DNA from: Actinomycetota bacterium
Lineage (GTDB): Bacteria; Actinomycetota; Actinomycetes; Propionibacteriales; Propionibacteriaceae
Assembly (NCBI GenBank): GCA_020161795.1
Contig: JAIUOR010000010.1
Location: forward strand, 1 to 64,000
Length of the DNA: 64,000 bases
Direction of reading: 5' to 3'
Numbering within the stretch: position 1 is the first letter of the stretch; every line of letters begins with the position of its first letter. The position numbers were made by a program, and so were the translations under genes. The notes beneath the pieces are model-generated. The model did not search any database. It worked only from the letters and a program-made list of their open reading frames with translations, and was not told the DNA's origin. This document shows, in pieces, positions 34,552 to 43,591 of the stretch.

Positions 34552-35240
34552 TGGCGATTGGCCTGCGGAGTATCGGCCAGGTGCTGGCGATACTCAAACC
34601 CGACTTTCCAGACGTATCGATCTCGAAGATCCGCTTTCTGGAATCCGAAGGCCTGATCTCACCTGAACGAGCGCCGTCGGGTTACCGGCGCTACGCCGAA
34701 TCGGACATCGACCGGCTGCGGTACATCCTCGACGTCCAGAAGAACCACTACCTGCCGCTGAAGGTCATCCGGGAACACCTGGACATGATCGACCGCGGGG
34801 AACAACCGCCCACGCCGACCGCGCCGCCACCGCCCGGTGAGGGCGCGGAGACGCCCGAGGTCGTCACGCCGCAGCCCCGCGCCCCCCGCCGCCCGATCCG
34901 GGTGACCCGCCGCGAACTGCTTCGGCTGAGCGGGCTGACCGAGTCGGCTCTCAGCGATCTCGAGCGGCACGCGCTGGTGACACCCCGTCGCGGCACCGTC
35001 TACTACGGTCGGGACGCGCTCACGGTGGCGGTGATCGCCCGCAAGCTCTCCGCCTATGGCATCGACGCCCGGCACCTGAGGGTGATCAAACAGGCCGCCG
35101 AACGCGAAGTGGGGCTGATCGAGCAGGCGATCGCGCCGCACCTGCGTCGCAATCCGACCTCGCGGCAGCTGCCGGCAGAGGTGATGCAGTTGGTACTCCA
35201 CGCCCACGCTGCGATCATGCGTTCGCAGCTACCGCAGTGA
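34551..35240 (+). CDS. MerR-family regulator FtsR-like (Rv1828-like)
   Basis: This 229-aa protein has an N-terminal MerR winged helix (SISKIRFLESEGLISPERA, GYRRYAESDIDRLRYI), a Pro-rich linker (about 88-120) and a C-terminal helical domain with a second HTH-like part. Orthologues in Corynebacterium (FtsR) activate ftsZ. It overlaps garA by one base (TGATG). Confidence 0.88.
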   Translation: MAIGLRSIGQVLAILKPDFPDVSISKIRFLESEGLISPERAPSGYRRYAESDIDRLRYILDVQKNHYLPLKVIREHLDMIDRGEQPPTPTAPPPPGEGAETPEVVTPQPRAPRRPIRVTRRELLRLSGLTESALSDLERHALVTPRRGTVYYGRDALTVAVIARKLSAYGIDARHLRVIKQAAEREVGLIEQAIAPHLRRNPTSRQLPAEVMQLVLHAHAAIMRSQLPQ

Positions 35241-35250
35241 GGAGCCTCTC

Positions 35251-35718
35251 ATGCACGAGCTCACGGTGGTCGAGGTCAGGGTCAGCACCCGTGGTTCCAC
35301 GCCGGTGGTCGTGCTCCAGGAGGTCGACGGCGGTCGCCTGCTGCCGATCTGGATGAGCGCCGGGGGAGCGGCGGCCATCGTCTCCGCCACCGAGGAATCC
35401 GACGTCGGCCGTCCCGGCATCCACGACCTGGTCGGCGACCTGCTCTCCGCCTGGTCGACGCAGCTGGACGAGGTGCGCATCGTCGGCTACGACGAGGGCC
35501 AGTTCCACGCCGAGTTGAGGATAGGCGAGGCCGTCCTGGCCGCGCGGCCCTCGGATGCGATCGCGCTGGCGTTGCGGGCGGGCTGCCCGATCCGCTGCGC
35601 CGACGAGGTGCTGGAGGCCGCCGGGGTGGCCGCGACCGAGCAGGAGCCCGCGCCGCCGGAGGACGAGGTGGAGAAGTTCCGGGAGTTCCTCGACCAGGTG
35701 AACCCGGACGACTTCTGA
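35251..35718 (+). CDS. Bifunctional nuclease family protein (DUF151)
   Basis: This 155-aa single-domain protein matches the DUF151/BFN family (LLPIWMSAGGAAAIVSA, LAARPSDAIALALRAG). Plant relatives have DNase and RNase activity; the bacterial role is unknown. An acidic tail follows. It corresponds to Rv1829 by position. Confidence 0.85.
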   Translation: MHELTVVEVRVSTRGSTPVVVLQEVDGGRLLPIWMSAGGAAAIVSATEESDVGRPGIHDLVGDLLSAWSTQLDEVRIVGYDEGQFHAELRIGEAVLAARPSDAIALALRAGCPIRCADEVLEAAGVAATEQEPAPPEDEVEKFREFLDQVNPDDF

Positions 35719-35783
35719 CCGGCCACCGGGTCTCAGGCGATGCTTGAGAGTTCAGACAGATCGGCGCGCCGCCCGGCGTGTCG

Positions 35784-35813
35784 TTGACCGCCCGGAACTT
35801 CGGCGGTTACCGT
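35784..35813 (+). promoter_or_regulatory. Candidate promoter of the second MerR gene
   Basis: TTGACC (35784-35789) and TACCGT (35808-35813) are 18 bp apart, placed about 33 bp before the GTG start. Confidence 0.45.
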
Positions 35814-35845
35814 CATTGAACGGCCATCACAGGATCGAGGTAGGC

Positions 35846-36376
35846 GTGAGCACACAGCAGGAAACCCTGTTCGAGGGTGACTTCTCCCCGCTGCCTGAAG
35901 ACATCGGCTTTCGCGGGCCGGTGGCATGCCGCGCCGCCGACATCACCTACCGCCAGCTCGACTACTGGGCACGCACCGGACTGGTCGTCCCCGAGATCCG
36001 CCCGGCCGGCGGCTCGGGCACGCAGCGGCTCTACAGCTTCCGCGACATCCTGCTGCTGAAGGTGATCAAGCGCCTGATCGACGCCGGCGTCTCGCTGCAG
36101 CAGATCCGCACCGCGATCGACCACCTCCGGGCCCGCGGCGTGGAAGATCTCACCGAGGTCACCCTGCTGAGTGATGGCGTGTCGGTGTACGAGTGCACCT
36201 CCGACGACCAGGTGATCGACCTGCTGCGCGGTGGCCAGGGCATGTTCGGGATCGCGCTGGGCGGAGTCTGGCGGGACATCGAGGGCACCCTGTTCGAGTT
36301 GCCGACCGAACGCGCCGAGGAGCCGGTGCTCACCGACGAACTCTCCCGGCGCCGCCAGCAGCGCGCCACCGGCTAG
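35846..36376 (+). CDS. MerR-family regulator (Rv1830-like)
   Basis: This 176-aa protein has a MerR winged helix (CRAADITYRQLDYWARTGLV, TQRLYSFRDILLLKVIKRL) and a dimerisation helix (SLQQIRTAIDHLR), then a compact C-terminal domain with no Cys metal-sensor motif. It is the last gene of the Rv1822-Rv1830-like block. The GTG follows GAGGTAGG; longer in-frame extension is not conserved-looking. Confidence 0.87.
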   Translation: MSTQQETLFEGDFSPLPEDIGFRGPVACRAADITYRQLDYWARTGLVVPEIRPAGGSGTQRLYSFRDILLLKVIKRLIDAGVSLQQIRTAIDHLRARGVEDLTEVTLLSDGVSVYECTSDDQVIDLLRGGQGMFGIALGGVWRDIEGTLFELPTERAEEPVLTDELSRRRQQRATG

Positions 36377-36385
36377 GCCCTCCGG

Positions 36386-36988
36386 TCAGCCGAAGGCTGC
36401 TTCGTAGACCGCCCGGAGTTCGGGCGAGGCCGGGCCGGAGAAGCCGCACAACGCTATCTGGGGAGTATCGCCCGGCGCGGCGTCCATCACGGTGATCAGG
36501 TAGTCATCGCCCGGTGTGAAGCCGAACCCCGAGTAGTCGCTGTCTGAGAGTTCGTGCCCGGCGACCTCGACCACCGCGCCGGGCTCACCCCGGAAGACCT
36601 CGGTCACCTGCAGGGTGACAAGATCATCGGTCACCTTCTCGGCCCGTGCCTGGAAGGCCAGCTTCCAGTCGGCGAGGTACTCGGGCAGCACCCCGGGGCA
36701 GGAGCCCGCGGCCAGGCCGGGGTCCGCGCCCATCGTCACCCGGGTGGCGGCGGTGGTGGCCATGGGCGTGAGGGTGGCGACCGCGATGACGGCGGCGGCC
36801 AGGCCTCCGGCGCCGGCCAGCCCGAACAGCAGGGGCCGACGCGGCGATCGTGGGCGGGAGGCCGAGGTGGGTTGGGAGGTCGCGGTATTGGCCATGGCGG
36901 TGATCCGATCCGGTTGGAGTGGGGCGAGGCGGGCCGCGGGGTCGGCACCGCGCAGCAGCGAGCGAAGGTCGTCGTCGGGGTGCGTCAT
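36386..36988 (-). CDS. Membrane-anchored partner of the ECF sigma factor
   Basis: This 200-aa protein has a cytoplasmic start resembling anti-sigma N termini (DDLRSLLRGADPAARLAP), one membrane helix (about 52-75) and an outer domain with two Cys (AGSCPG, IALCGFSG) and an alternating-strand pattern (VTDDLVTLQVTEVFRG, GDDYLITVMD) that reminds me of NTR/TIMP-like folds. It overlaps the sigma gene stop (ATGA), so a regulatory partner is likely. The fold call is inference. Confidence 0.6.
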   Translation of the reverse strand: MTHPDDDLRSLLRGADPAARLAPLQPDRITAMANTATSQPTSASRPRSPRRPLLFGLAGAGGLAAAVIAVATLTPMATTAATRVTMGADPGLAAGSCPGVLPEYLADWKLAFQARAEKVTDDLVTLQVTEVFRGEPGAVVEVAGHELSDSDYSGFGFTPGDDYLITVMDAAPGDTPQIALCGFSGPASPELRAVYEAAFG

Positions 36989-37512
36989 CGGTCCTGCCTC
37001 CTTTCACCCTGGTTATGTCCGGCTGGATGGTCCGGCTTTCCCAGCGACTGGCGTAGTCGTCGTTTCGCCCGATGCAGCCGGATCGAGGCGGCGTTCTCGC
37101 TGATCTCCAGCGCCCTCGCGATCTGGCCGATGCTCAGTTCCTCCCAGGCCCACAGCCGCAACACCTCGGCGTCGCCGGAACGGAGCCGGGCCAGGGCGCG
37201 GTGAAGCTCGTCATGGTCGCCCGGATCCTCGGGTGCCGGCGCGACCGCCGGTTCCATGGCGCGCAGCCGCTGCGTCAGGCGATCGCGTCGGCGCCGGGAC
37301 CGTTCGGCATTGGCCAGGCAGTGTCGTGCCACCACGTACACCCAGGGCAGGGGATCGGACGGGATGTCGTCCAGGCGCCGCCAGCAGACCAGTAGGGTCT
37401 CGGCCAGCACGTCCTCGGCCGTGTCCGGGTCGGTTCGCCGGGCGAGGTAGCGACGCACCGGCTCGACGATCTCGTGGACGAGGGCATTGAACCGTCCTTC
37501 GCCTGGTGACAC
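36985..37512 (-). CDS. ECF-type RNA polymerase sigma factor
   Basis: This 175-aa sigma-70-family protein has region 2 (about 10-80: RRYLARRTDPDTAEDVLAET, PLPWVYVVARHCLAN) and region 4 (about 105-160: LWAWEELSIGQIARALEIS, RLHRAKRRLRQ). The GTG at 37512 is preferred to one 6 nt upstream because AGGGGG is then 5 nt away. Probably controlled by the membrane protein encoded next. Confidence 0.88.
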   Translation of the reverse strand: MSPGEGRFNALVHEIVEPVRRYLARRTDPDTAEDVLAETLLVCWRRLDDIPSDPLPWVYVVARHCLANAERSRRRRDRLTQRLRAMEPAVAPAPEDPGDHDELHRALARLRSGDAEVLRLWAWEELSIGQIARALEISENAASIRLHRAKRRLRQSLGKPDHPAGHNQGERRQDR

Positions 37513-37568
37513 GCTCACCCCCTGTCATGTCCGGCTCCGCGCCGGAGCTTTCAGGCGTGCCGGCCTTT

Positions 37569-38807
37569 TCAGGCGGAAGCCAGGGCGACAGCGGCGTCGG
37601 CCGCGGTCGTGGTCCTGCGTAGGGTGCGGTAGGAGGCCGCGGCGATGACCGCAGCGATGGCGGCGGAGACCACCACGACCAGGAAGCCGGCGTGATAGCC
37701 GCCCGAGTCGATCGCCTTGCCGGCCAGGCTGGAGCCGAGCGAGGCACCGATGCCGATGCCGGTGCTCATCCAGGCCAGACTCTCGGTCAGCCGTGGCGCC
37801 GGCGCGAGGCTCTTGATCAGGGTGTTGCCGTTGATGAGAGTGGGCGCCACGGTGACCCCGACGGCCAGCCCGACGGCGGCCAGCAGCACGACCGAGTTGG
37901 CCACGATCAGGCCGACCGTGGCGACCAACAGCGCGACCACGCCGACCAGGAACCTCCGCGGCAGCGGCGAATCCCAGTGCCGGGCACCGTAGTAGAAGCC
38001 CGCCACCGCCGAGGCGAGCGAGAACACCGCGAGGATGAGCCCGGAGGCGGCCCGGGCATCCATCGAGGTGGCGGCAGCCACCACGGAGATGTCGATGCTG
38101 CCGAAGACCGCGCCGATGAGCAGGTTGACCGCGATCACCGCGCCGACCCCGGGGAACAGCAGCACCAGACGCTCCCGCAGCGGCGTCCGCTCGGCGGTCC
38201 TGGCCGGTTGCGGCAGGATCGGAGGCTCGGTCGAACGCTGGGAGTAGAACAGCACCGCGCCCACCACCGACAGGATGACCGGCAGAGCCAGGCCGGCGGC
38301 CGGGTGGACGAGCGTGGCCAGGGCGGTCGCGGCGACCGGGCCGACCACGAAGGTCAGTTCGTCGAGGGTGGATTCCAGGGCGAAGGCGGTATGGATCTGC
38401 CCGGGTTCGCTGGTGACGTAGTTCCAGCGGGCACGCACCAGGGCGCCCGGTGCGCCACCGGCCGCGCCGCTGAGGATGGCGGGCGGGAACAGCATCCATA
38501 CCGGGGTCTGCAGCACCGCCAGCACCACCAGCGCCGTCAGGCTGAGGCTGCTCACCACCACGGCCGGCACCATCACGCGCCGCTGTCCGTGGCGGTCGAC
38601 GAGATTGGAGAGCGCGGCTGTGCCGAGCGCCCACGCGGACCCATTGGCGGCGGCCAGGGCGCCGGCCAGCTCATAGCTGCCGTACAGGCCCGAGACCATC
38701 AGCACCAGGCCGATGCCCATCATGGCGCCGCCGGAACGGGCCAGAAGACCGGCTGAGGAGAACTTCAGGGCGCCCGGAATGCTGAGAATGTCAAGGTACG
38801 GACGCAT
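37569..38807 (-). CDS. MFS transporter
   Basis: This 412-aa protein has about twelve hydrophobic helices in two halves and a short Asp-Arg-containing loop (NLVDRHGQRRVMVP) after helix 2, the major-facilitator motif A region. Substrate is not predictable; the drug-efflux or sugar-exporter type is possible. The ATG at 38807 is preceded by an in-frame GTG that could also serve. Confidence 0.8.
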   Translation of the reverse strand: MRPYLDILSIPGALKFSSAGLLARSGGAMMGIGLVLMVSGLYGSYELAGALAAANGSAWALGTAALSNLVDRHGQRRVMVPAVVVSSLSLTALVVLAVLQTPVWMLFPPAILSGAAGGAPGALVRARWNYVTSEPGQIHTAFALESTLDELTFVVGPVAATALATLVHPAAGLALPVILSVVGAVLFYSQRSTEPPILPQPARTAERTPLRERLVLLFPGVGAVIAVNLLIGAVFGSIDISVVAAATSMDARAASGLILAVFSLASAVAGFYYGARHWDSPLPRRFLVGVVALLVATVGLIVANSVVLLAAVGLAVGVTVAPTLINGNTLIKSLAPAPRLTESLAWMSTGIGIGASLGSSLAGKAIDSGGYHAGFLVVVVSAAIAAVIAAASYRTLRRTTTAADAAVALASA

Positions 38808-38856
38808 CACGCCATTCTCTCACGCACCCGGGGAGACCTCCAAGCTCCGGGCCGGC

Positions 38857-39690
38857 CTACGCTTCCTCGTAGGACACGGCGGGGGCGAAGTTGGCCTTGC
38901 GGGCGGCTCGGCGCAGCGCGCCCAGCACCGAGGTGCCCAGCACCACGACCAGCACCACGTTGGTGACGGCCCGGCCGGTGTCCCAGACCGCGGTCGAGGT
39001 GATCAGGGTGAACCACAGGAAGCGGGTGAGGTTCTCCGGCAGCGGAGCGCCCGGGATGTAGGCCAGACCGGGATCGGCGGCCGTGCCGTCGGCCAGGTAG
39101 GGCCAGAACCACAGGTTCATCAGAATGCCGAAGAGATAGGCGGCCAGCACACCGTAGACCGCCAGCGTTGCCAGCTCCGCGCGGCCGCGCAGCCGGCGGC
39201 CACCGATCCGGTCCGGCAGCAGGCCGGCCCCCATCCCGACCCAGGCGCTGGCCAGCATCTGGAAGGGCAGCCACGGCCCCACCCCGGAGGTGAGCAGCGC
39301 CGAGGCGAACAACGAGGTGCACCCCAGGGTGAACCCGAAACCCGGTCCGAGCACCCGTCCGGAGGCGATGAGCAGGAAGAAGACCGTCTCGATCCCGTTC
39401 GTGCCCGCGCCCAGCGGACGGACCGCGGCGTTGACCGCCGAAAGCACGCCGAGCATGGCGAGCGCCTTGGCGTCCATCCCTCCCTCGTTCAGCTGCACCA
39501 GCACCAGCAGCACCAGTACCGGCAGGATCGCCACGAACAGATAGGGCGCGTCGCCCAGGTGCTGGGCTGCTTCCGGGCCGGCGGGGATCACCAGCGGCCA
39601 GGCGAACATCGCCAGCCCCGCGACCGAGGCAAGGGCGAGCACCACCGCCGACCACGCTCCGACCGGGACGGCGCGAAGACGCGGGCTCAT
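38857..39690 (-). CDS. ECF transporter S component, probably corrinoid-specific (CbrT-like)
   Basis: This 277-aa membrane protein has about seven helices. The stretch GFTLGCTSLFASALL, GVGPWLPFQML, SAWVGMGAGLLP is characteristic of ECF S components of the CbrT type, the substrate-binding subunit. It is the last gene under the cobalamin riboswitch, overlapping the ATPase gene by ATGA, so corrinoid is the best substrate guess. The protein-level match shows S component; the substrate is from the riboswitch and neighbours. Confidence 0.82.
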   Translation of the reverse strand: MSPRLRAVPVGAWSAVVLALASVAGLAMFAWPLVIPAGPEAAQHLGDAPYLFVAILPVLVLLVLVQLNEGGMDAKALAMLGVLSAVNAAVRPLGAGTNGIETVFFLLIASGRVLGPGFGFTLGCTSLFASALLTSGVGPWLPFQMLASAWVGMGAGLLPDRIGGRRLRGRAELATLAVYGVLAAYLFGILMNLWFWPYLADGTAADPGLAYIPGAPLPENLTRFLWFTLITSTAVWDTGRAVTNVVLVVVLGTSVLGALRRAARKANFAPAVSYEEA

Positions 39691-41321
39691 CCTCCGATCG
39701 CCTTCAGCGCCCGGACGACCTGTCCGACCGTCAACCACTCCGCGGGTGCGAGCACGCGGGCGACCTGTGGCGAGAAGATCGCCGAACTGGCCAGCACCTC
39801 GCGGCTGCTGCCCACCGCGATCACCTCCCCGGAGGCCATCACCACCGCCCGGTCGGCAACCTGCGCGGCGAACTCCACATCGTGGGTGGCCAGGCAGACC
39901 GCGCTTCCCGCGGCGGCCAGCCCCCGCACCGTCCGTCGCAGCGACTCCTTGGCGAGATAGTCCAGCCCGCGGGTGGGCTCGTCCAGCAGCACCACGCGCG
40001 GGTTCCCGGTGAGCTGGATCGCCAGCACCAGCGCCAATTTCTGGCCCTCGGAGAGGTCGCGCGGGTTGCGGCCGCCGGGGATCCCGGCAGCGAGGGCGTC
40101 CAGGATCGCCCGGCAGGTGCCGGGGCGCTGCGCGGCGGCACGGTCGGCGGTGGCGCACTCGGCGGCGACGGTGTCGAGGTACAGCAGATCGGCGGCATTC
40201 TGCGGCACCATCCGGACGTGGTCGCGCACCTCGGTCACCCCGGCCCGGGTCAGGTCGGTGTCGCCCACGCGGAACTCGCCGCCGTCGATCCGGCCGGCTC
40301 CGCTGAGTGCCCACAGCAGGGACGACTTGCCCGATCCGTTGCGTCCCAGCAGGACGGTCACCCGGCCCGCCGGCAGCTCGACGTCCACCCCGCGAACCGC
40401 CAGGACGGTGCCGTAGTCGACCTCGATCCGCCGCGCCAGCAGGCCGTCCGACGTGCCCGGAAGCGACGCTGCAGGCTCCTCCGGCACCGGGTGCTGGTCC
40501 GGGTCCGCCCCGGCCAGCCGGGCTCGCAGCCCGGGCGCGAGACGCCGGGCCTGCCGGACCGACACCGGAAGCGGCCGCCAGCCCAGGGCGGCGCCGAGCT
40601 GGACCACGGGCGGAGCGATCTCCATACCGGCCAACAGCGTCGCGGGCGCTCCGTTCCGCACGCCGCCGTCACCGGTCAGCAGCACCAACCGGTCGGCGTA
40701 CTCGGCGACCCGCTCCAGCCGGTGCTCGGCGATCAGCACGGTGGTGCCCAGATCGTGCACCAGCCGCAACAGGGCCGCCAGCACCTCCTCCGCGGAGGTC
40801 GGGTCAAGGGCTGAGGTCGGTTCGTCCAGCACCAGCACCCGGGCACCGGCCGCCAGGACCGCGCCGATCGCCACCCGCTGCTGCTGCCCCCCGGAGAGGG
40901 TGAGCAGGGGCCGGTCGCGCAGGTCGGCGATGCCGAGCAGATCGAGGGTCTCCTCCACCCGGGTGCGCATCCGGCGCGGCGCCGTGCCGAGTTGCTCCAT
41001 GCCGTAGGCGAGTTCCCGCTCGACCGTGTCGGTGACGAACCCCTCCAGCGGGTTCTGCCCGACCCGGCCGACCAGGTGGGCCAGCTCGCGGGGGGCGTGG
41101 TCGCGGGTGTCGCGGCCCGCTATCCGGACGTGGCCGACCAGCGTCCCGCCGGTGAACTGCGGCACATGCCCGTTCACCGCGCCGAGCAGCGTCGACTTGC
41201 CCGCGCCGGTGCGGCCGGCCACCAGGGCGAACTCGCCCTCGTCCACCACGAACGAGACCTCGCGCAGCACCGGGGTGGGCGCGTCGTGGTAGCGGACGCC
41301 GACCCGCTCGAACTCGATCAT
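39687..41321 (-). CDS. Fused double energy-coupling-factor ATPase (EcfA-EcfA')
   Basis: This 544-aa protein carries two ABC ATPase domains. First: Walker A GRTGAGKS at 36-43, signature LSGGQQQR, Walker B VLVLDEPTSALD. Second, from about residue 295: GRNGSGKSS near 322, signature LSEGQKLAL, VVLLDEPTRGLD. The second signature is LSEGQ, a variant. Most ECF modules use two separate ATPase chains; here they are one polypeptide. It overlaps both neighbours (ATGA) and powers uptake with EcfT and the S component. Confidence 0.92.
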   Translation of the reverse strand: MIEFERVGVRYHDAPTPVLREVSFVVDEGEFALVAGRTGAGKSTLLGAVNGHVPQFTGGTLVGHVRIAGRDTRDHAPRELAHLVGRVGQNPLEGFVTDTVERELAYGMEQLGTAPRRMRTRVEETLDLLGIADLRDRPLLTLSGGQQQRVAIGAVLAAGARVLVLDEPTSALDPTSAEEVLAALLRLVHDLGTTVLIAEHRLERVAEYADRLVLLTGDGGVRNGAPATLLAGMEIAPPVVQLGAALGWRPLPVSVRQARRLAPGLRARLAGADPDQHPVPEEPAASLPGTSDGLLARRIEVDYGTVLAVRGVDVELPAGRVTVLLGRNGSGKSSLLWALSGAGRIDGGEFRVGDTDLTRAGVTEVRDHVRMVPQNAADLLYLDTVAAECATADRAAAQRPGTCRAILDALAAGIPGGRNPRDLSEGQKLALVLAIQLTGNPRVVLLDEPTRGLDYLAKESLRRTVRGLAAAGSAVCLATHDVEFAAQVADRAVVMASGEVIAVGSSREVLASSAIFSPQVARVLAPAEWLTVGQVVRALKAIGG

Positions 41322-42499
41322 GAGGCTTCGCCCATTCGCAGGCTGCGCGCCCGCGGAGTGGGGACGGGGCTGGCGGCGTGTTCCACGACCCGAGCGGGGG
41401 CCTGCGTGGGCGGCGCGAGGACGGCCGGCAGCGCGGCGACCAGGCAGCACGCCAGGGCCGCCGGCGAGGCGGTGGGCCATTCCAGCGGATGGACCGAGGG
41501 GAAGACGAGCCCGGGATCGGCGGCCGCGAGCCGGCTGAAGCCGACCGCCGTAGCGACCCCGCAGGCGGCGACCAGGGTCTCGGCCAGGTGCCAGCGGCCG
41601 GGACGGTACCGGGTGTGGACGCTGCGGCGTCCCGCCAGGGCGGTGGACAGCCCGGCCGCGGCCAGCGCGAGACCGAGCAGCCACCGTCCCGATCCGCCGA
41701 AGGCGCCGGGATCGAAGAGCCCGTAGGCGGCCGCGCACAACAACAGCAACGCGCCCAGCAGCAGCAACGAGGTCACCCTCCGCGCTGCCCGGCTCTGATT
41801 GCCACGGCGGCCGTAACCGCGCGAATCCATCGAAGCCGCCAGCGCGATGGACCGGTCGAGGGCGTCGACGAAGACCGGCATCATGACGGTTCGCAGCCAG
41901 TGACGACGCCCCGACTGGTCGGCGCGCAACCGACGGGCCCGGGTGACCCGCACCACCGACTCGGCCAGCTGGGGGAAGACCGAGACCGCGACAACCACCA
42001 CCGAGCCGAGCTCGTACAGCGCGGGCGGCACCGCCGCCAGCAGCCGCTTGGGATTGGCCAATGAGTTCGCCGCCCCGATGCAGATGACCATCGCAGCCAG
42101 GCGCATCCCGTCGTAGAGCCCGCTGGCCAGCGCCTCCGCCGAGACCGGGCCGAACAGGGTGCCGCCGGCCTCGGCGATCCACTCCGGCGGTTCCGGAAAC
42201 GGGATGGTGAACAGCACGGTCGGGCCGTCCCCGGAGAAGACGATGCGGAAGACGGTGCGCATCACGACGATGAACACGCCCAGCCACAGGTACATGCCGA
42301 AGGACATCGCCCAGGGGGCCTCCGGCCGCCGTAGCACCACCACCAGCGCGATCAGGGCGATCAACAGGGCCAGGAGCACCGGGTTGGTGGTGCTGGTGCA
42401 GGCCACGGCCAATCCGAGTGCCCAGATCCACCAGGCGCCGGGATGCAGCTGCCGAGGCCGCAGGTAGCGGCGCAGCGGAGTCGCCGGGTGCCTGCTCAT
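41318..42499 (-). CDS. ECF transporter transmembrane protein EcfT (CbiQ family)
   Basis: This 393-aa subunit couples ATPase to S component. It has N-terminal helices, the coupling-helix region with Arg-rich ARG-like signatures (RVTRARRLRAD, SIALAASMDSRGYG), and extra helices in the last 140 residues, making it longer than usual EcfT (about 265 aa). It overlaps the ATPase gene. Confidence 0.88.
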   Translation of the reverse strand: MSRHPATPLRRYLRPRQLHPGAWWIWALGLAVACTSTTNPVLLALLIALIALVVVLRRPEAPWAMSFGMYLWLGVFIVVMRTVFRIVFSGDGPTVLFTIPFPEPPEWIAEAGGTLFGPVSAEALASGLYDGMRLAAMVICIGAANSLANPKRLLAAVPPALYELGSVVVVAVSVFPQLAESVVRVTRARRLRADQSGRRHWLRTVMMPVFVDALDRSIALAASMDSRGYGRRGNQSRAARRVTSLLLLGALLLLCAAAYGLFDPGAFGGSGRWLLGLALAAAGLSTALAGRRSVHTRYRPGRWHLAETLVAACGVATAVGFSRLAAADPGLVFPSVHPLEWPTASPAALACCLVAALPAVLAPPTQAPARVVEHAASPVPTPRARSLRMGEAS

Positions 42500-43587
42500 C
42501 GACGTCGGGCGCGCAGCGCCACTGTGGCAGCGGTACCCGCAACGGCGACCACGAGTGCCCCGGCGATGGCCAGTTCGGCCCCGGGGCCGGAGTTCTCCAA
42601 CTCCGACGGGGTGGCGGGGGGCGGCGAAGGTGTGGTCGGCGCGGCCGGGGGAGCGGCACTCACCGATTCAGGGGAGCCGACCGGGGTCGGTGCCGGAGAG
42701 GTCGCCTGGGTGGCGGCCGGATCCTCGACCGTATCCCCGGCGGGCGAGGCACTCGATGCCGCCGAACTGGGCGTTGACGCCGCGGACGACTTCGACGGCT
42801 TCGACCTCGCCGGTTCGGACGACGGTTTCGACCGCTTCGTCGGCTTCGACGGCCTCGGTGCCGGAGTGGCCGAGGAGGTCCGCTCCGGCGTGGCCGACGG
42901 CGTCGGCTTCGGGCTGGGTCCGGCCGGGGCGGTCGGCGGGGGGCCTGGCGGCTTCGACGCGGTCGGTTTCGGGCTCGGCTTCGGCGCCTCCGGCCAAGCG
43001 ACCGGCTTCACCCCGGGTGCCGGATTCCGGCCGCCGAAGCCGCCTTCCGGGTCGTTGGAGAAGGACCAGCCCTCGTACCCCCCGATCACCACGCGGTGCG
43101 ACAGCACGCCGGAGTCGCTGTAGACCCAGGAGCCGCCCGGCTTGGCCCACCAGTACGACCAGTAGGCCGTGCTGGGAGGCGTGTCGACACAGTGCTCGCG
43201 GTAGTCGGAATCCCCGGGAACCGCGATCGACTCCTTGGCGGAAGGACGGCCGTTGAGCCGGCAGACGAAGCCGGTTCCGTCGTGCGTCGTGCCAGCCGTA
43301 CTGACGCCGACCGCCCGGAGGGCGTCCATGCCGACCGCCCCCTTGGGCAGGTTGCTGGCGCAGTACCTCTCGATGCCGCCACCGAGCTTCTGATAGTCGA
43401 TGATCACGGTCACCGCGTTCTCGTCCGCCGTGGTGCAGGCTCCACTGCGGCCGCTCGCGGCCGGTAGCAGGCCGGGTGCCGGCATGGCGGAGGCGGCCGG
43501 AGCCGCTCCCGCCATGCCCAGCAGCGCCACGAGGGCGCCAGCACCCAGCCGAGCCGGCCACCGGCCCGGGTTCACTCGCTTCGGCAC
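42496..43587 (-). CDS. Membrane-anchored DUF4430-type secreted protein
   Basis: This 363-aa protein has a signal peptide (about 1-34), an outer domain at about 50-185 with four or more Cys (GACTTAD, ERYCASNLP, GFVCRLNGRP, EHCVDTPP) and the DUF4430-like end AYWSYWWAKPGG, GYEGWSF. A Pro/Ser/Lys/Ala-rich linker (about 195-325) leads to a C-terminal helix and RARRR; no LPXTG. It thus displays its domain on a stalk at the membrane, near the ECF transporter whose gene it overlaps. The proposed corrinoid-relay role is inference from the riboswitch and the fold of its partner. Confidence 0.72.
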   Translation of the reverse strand: MPKRVNPGRWPARLGAGALVALLGMAGAAPAASAMPAPGLLPAASGRSGACTTADENAVTVIIDYQKLGGGIERYCASNLPKGAVGMDALRAVGVSTAGTTHDGTGFVCRLNGRPSAKESIAVPGDSDYREHCVDTPPSTAYWSYWWAKPGGSWVYSDSGVLSHRVVIGGYEGWSFSNDPEGGFGGRNPAPGVKPVAWPEAPKPSPKPTASKPPGPPPTAPAGPSPKPTPSATPERTSSATPAPRPSKPTKRSKPSSEPARSKPSKSSAASTPSSAASSASPAGDTVEDPAATQATSPAPTPVGSPESVSAAPPAAPTTPSPPPATPSELENSGPGAELAIAGALVVAVAGTAATVALRARRR

Positions 43588-43591
43588 GGGC

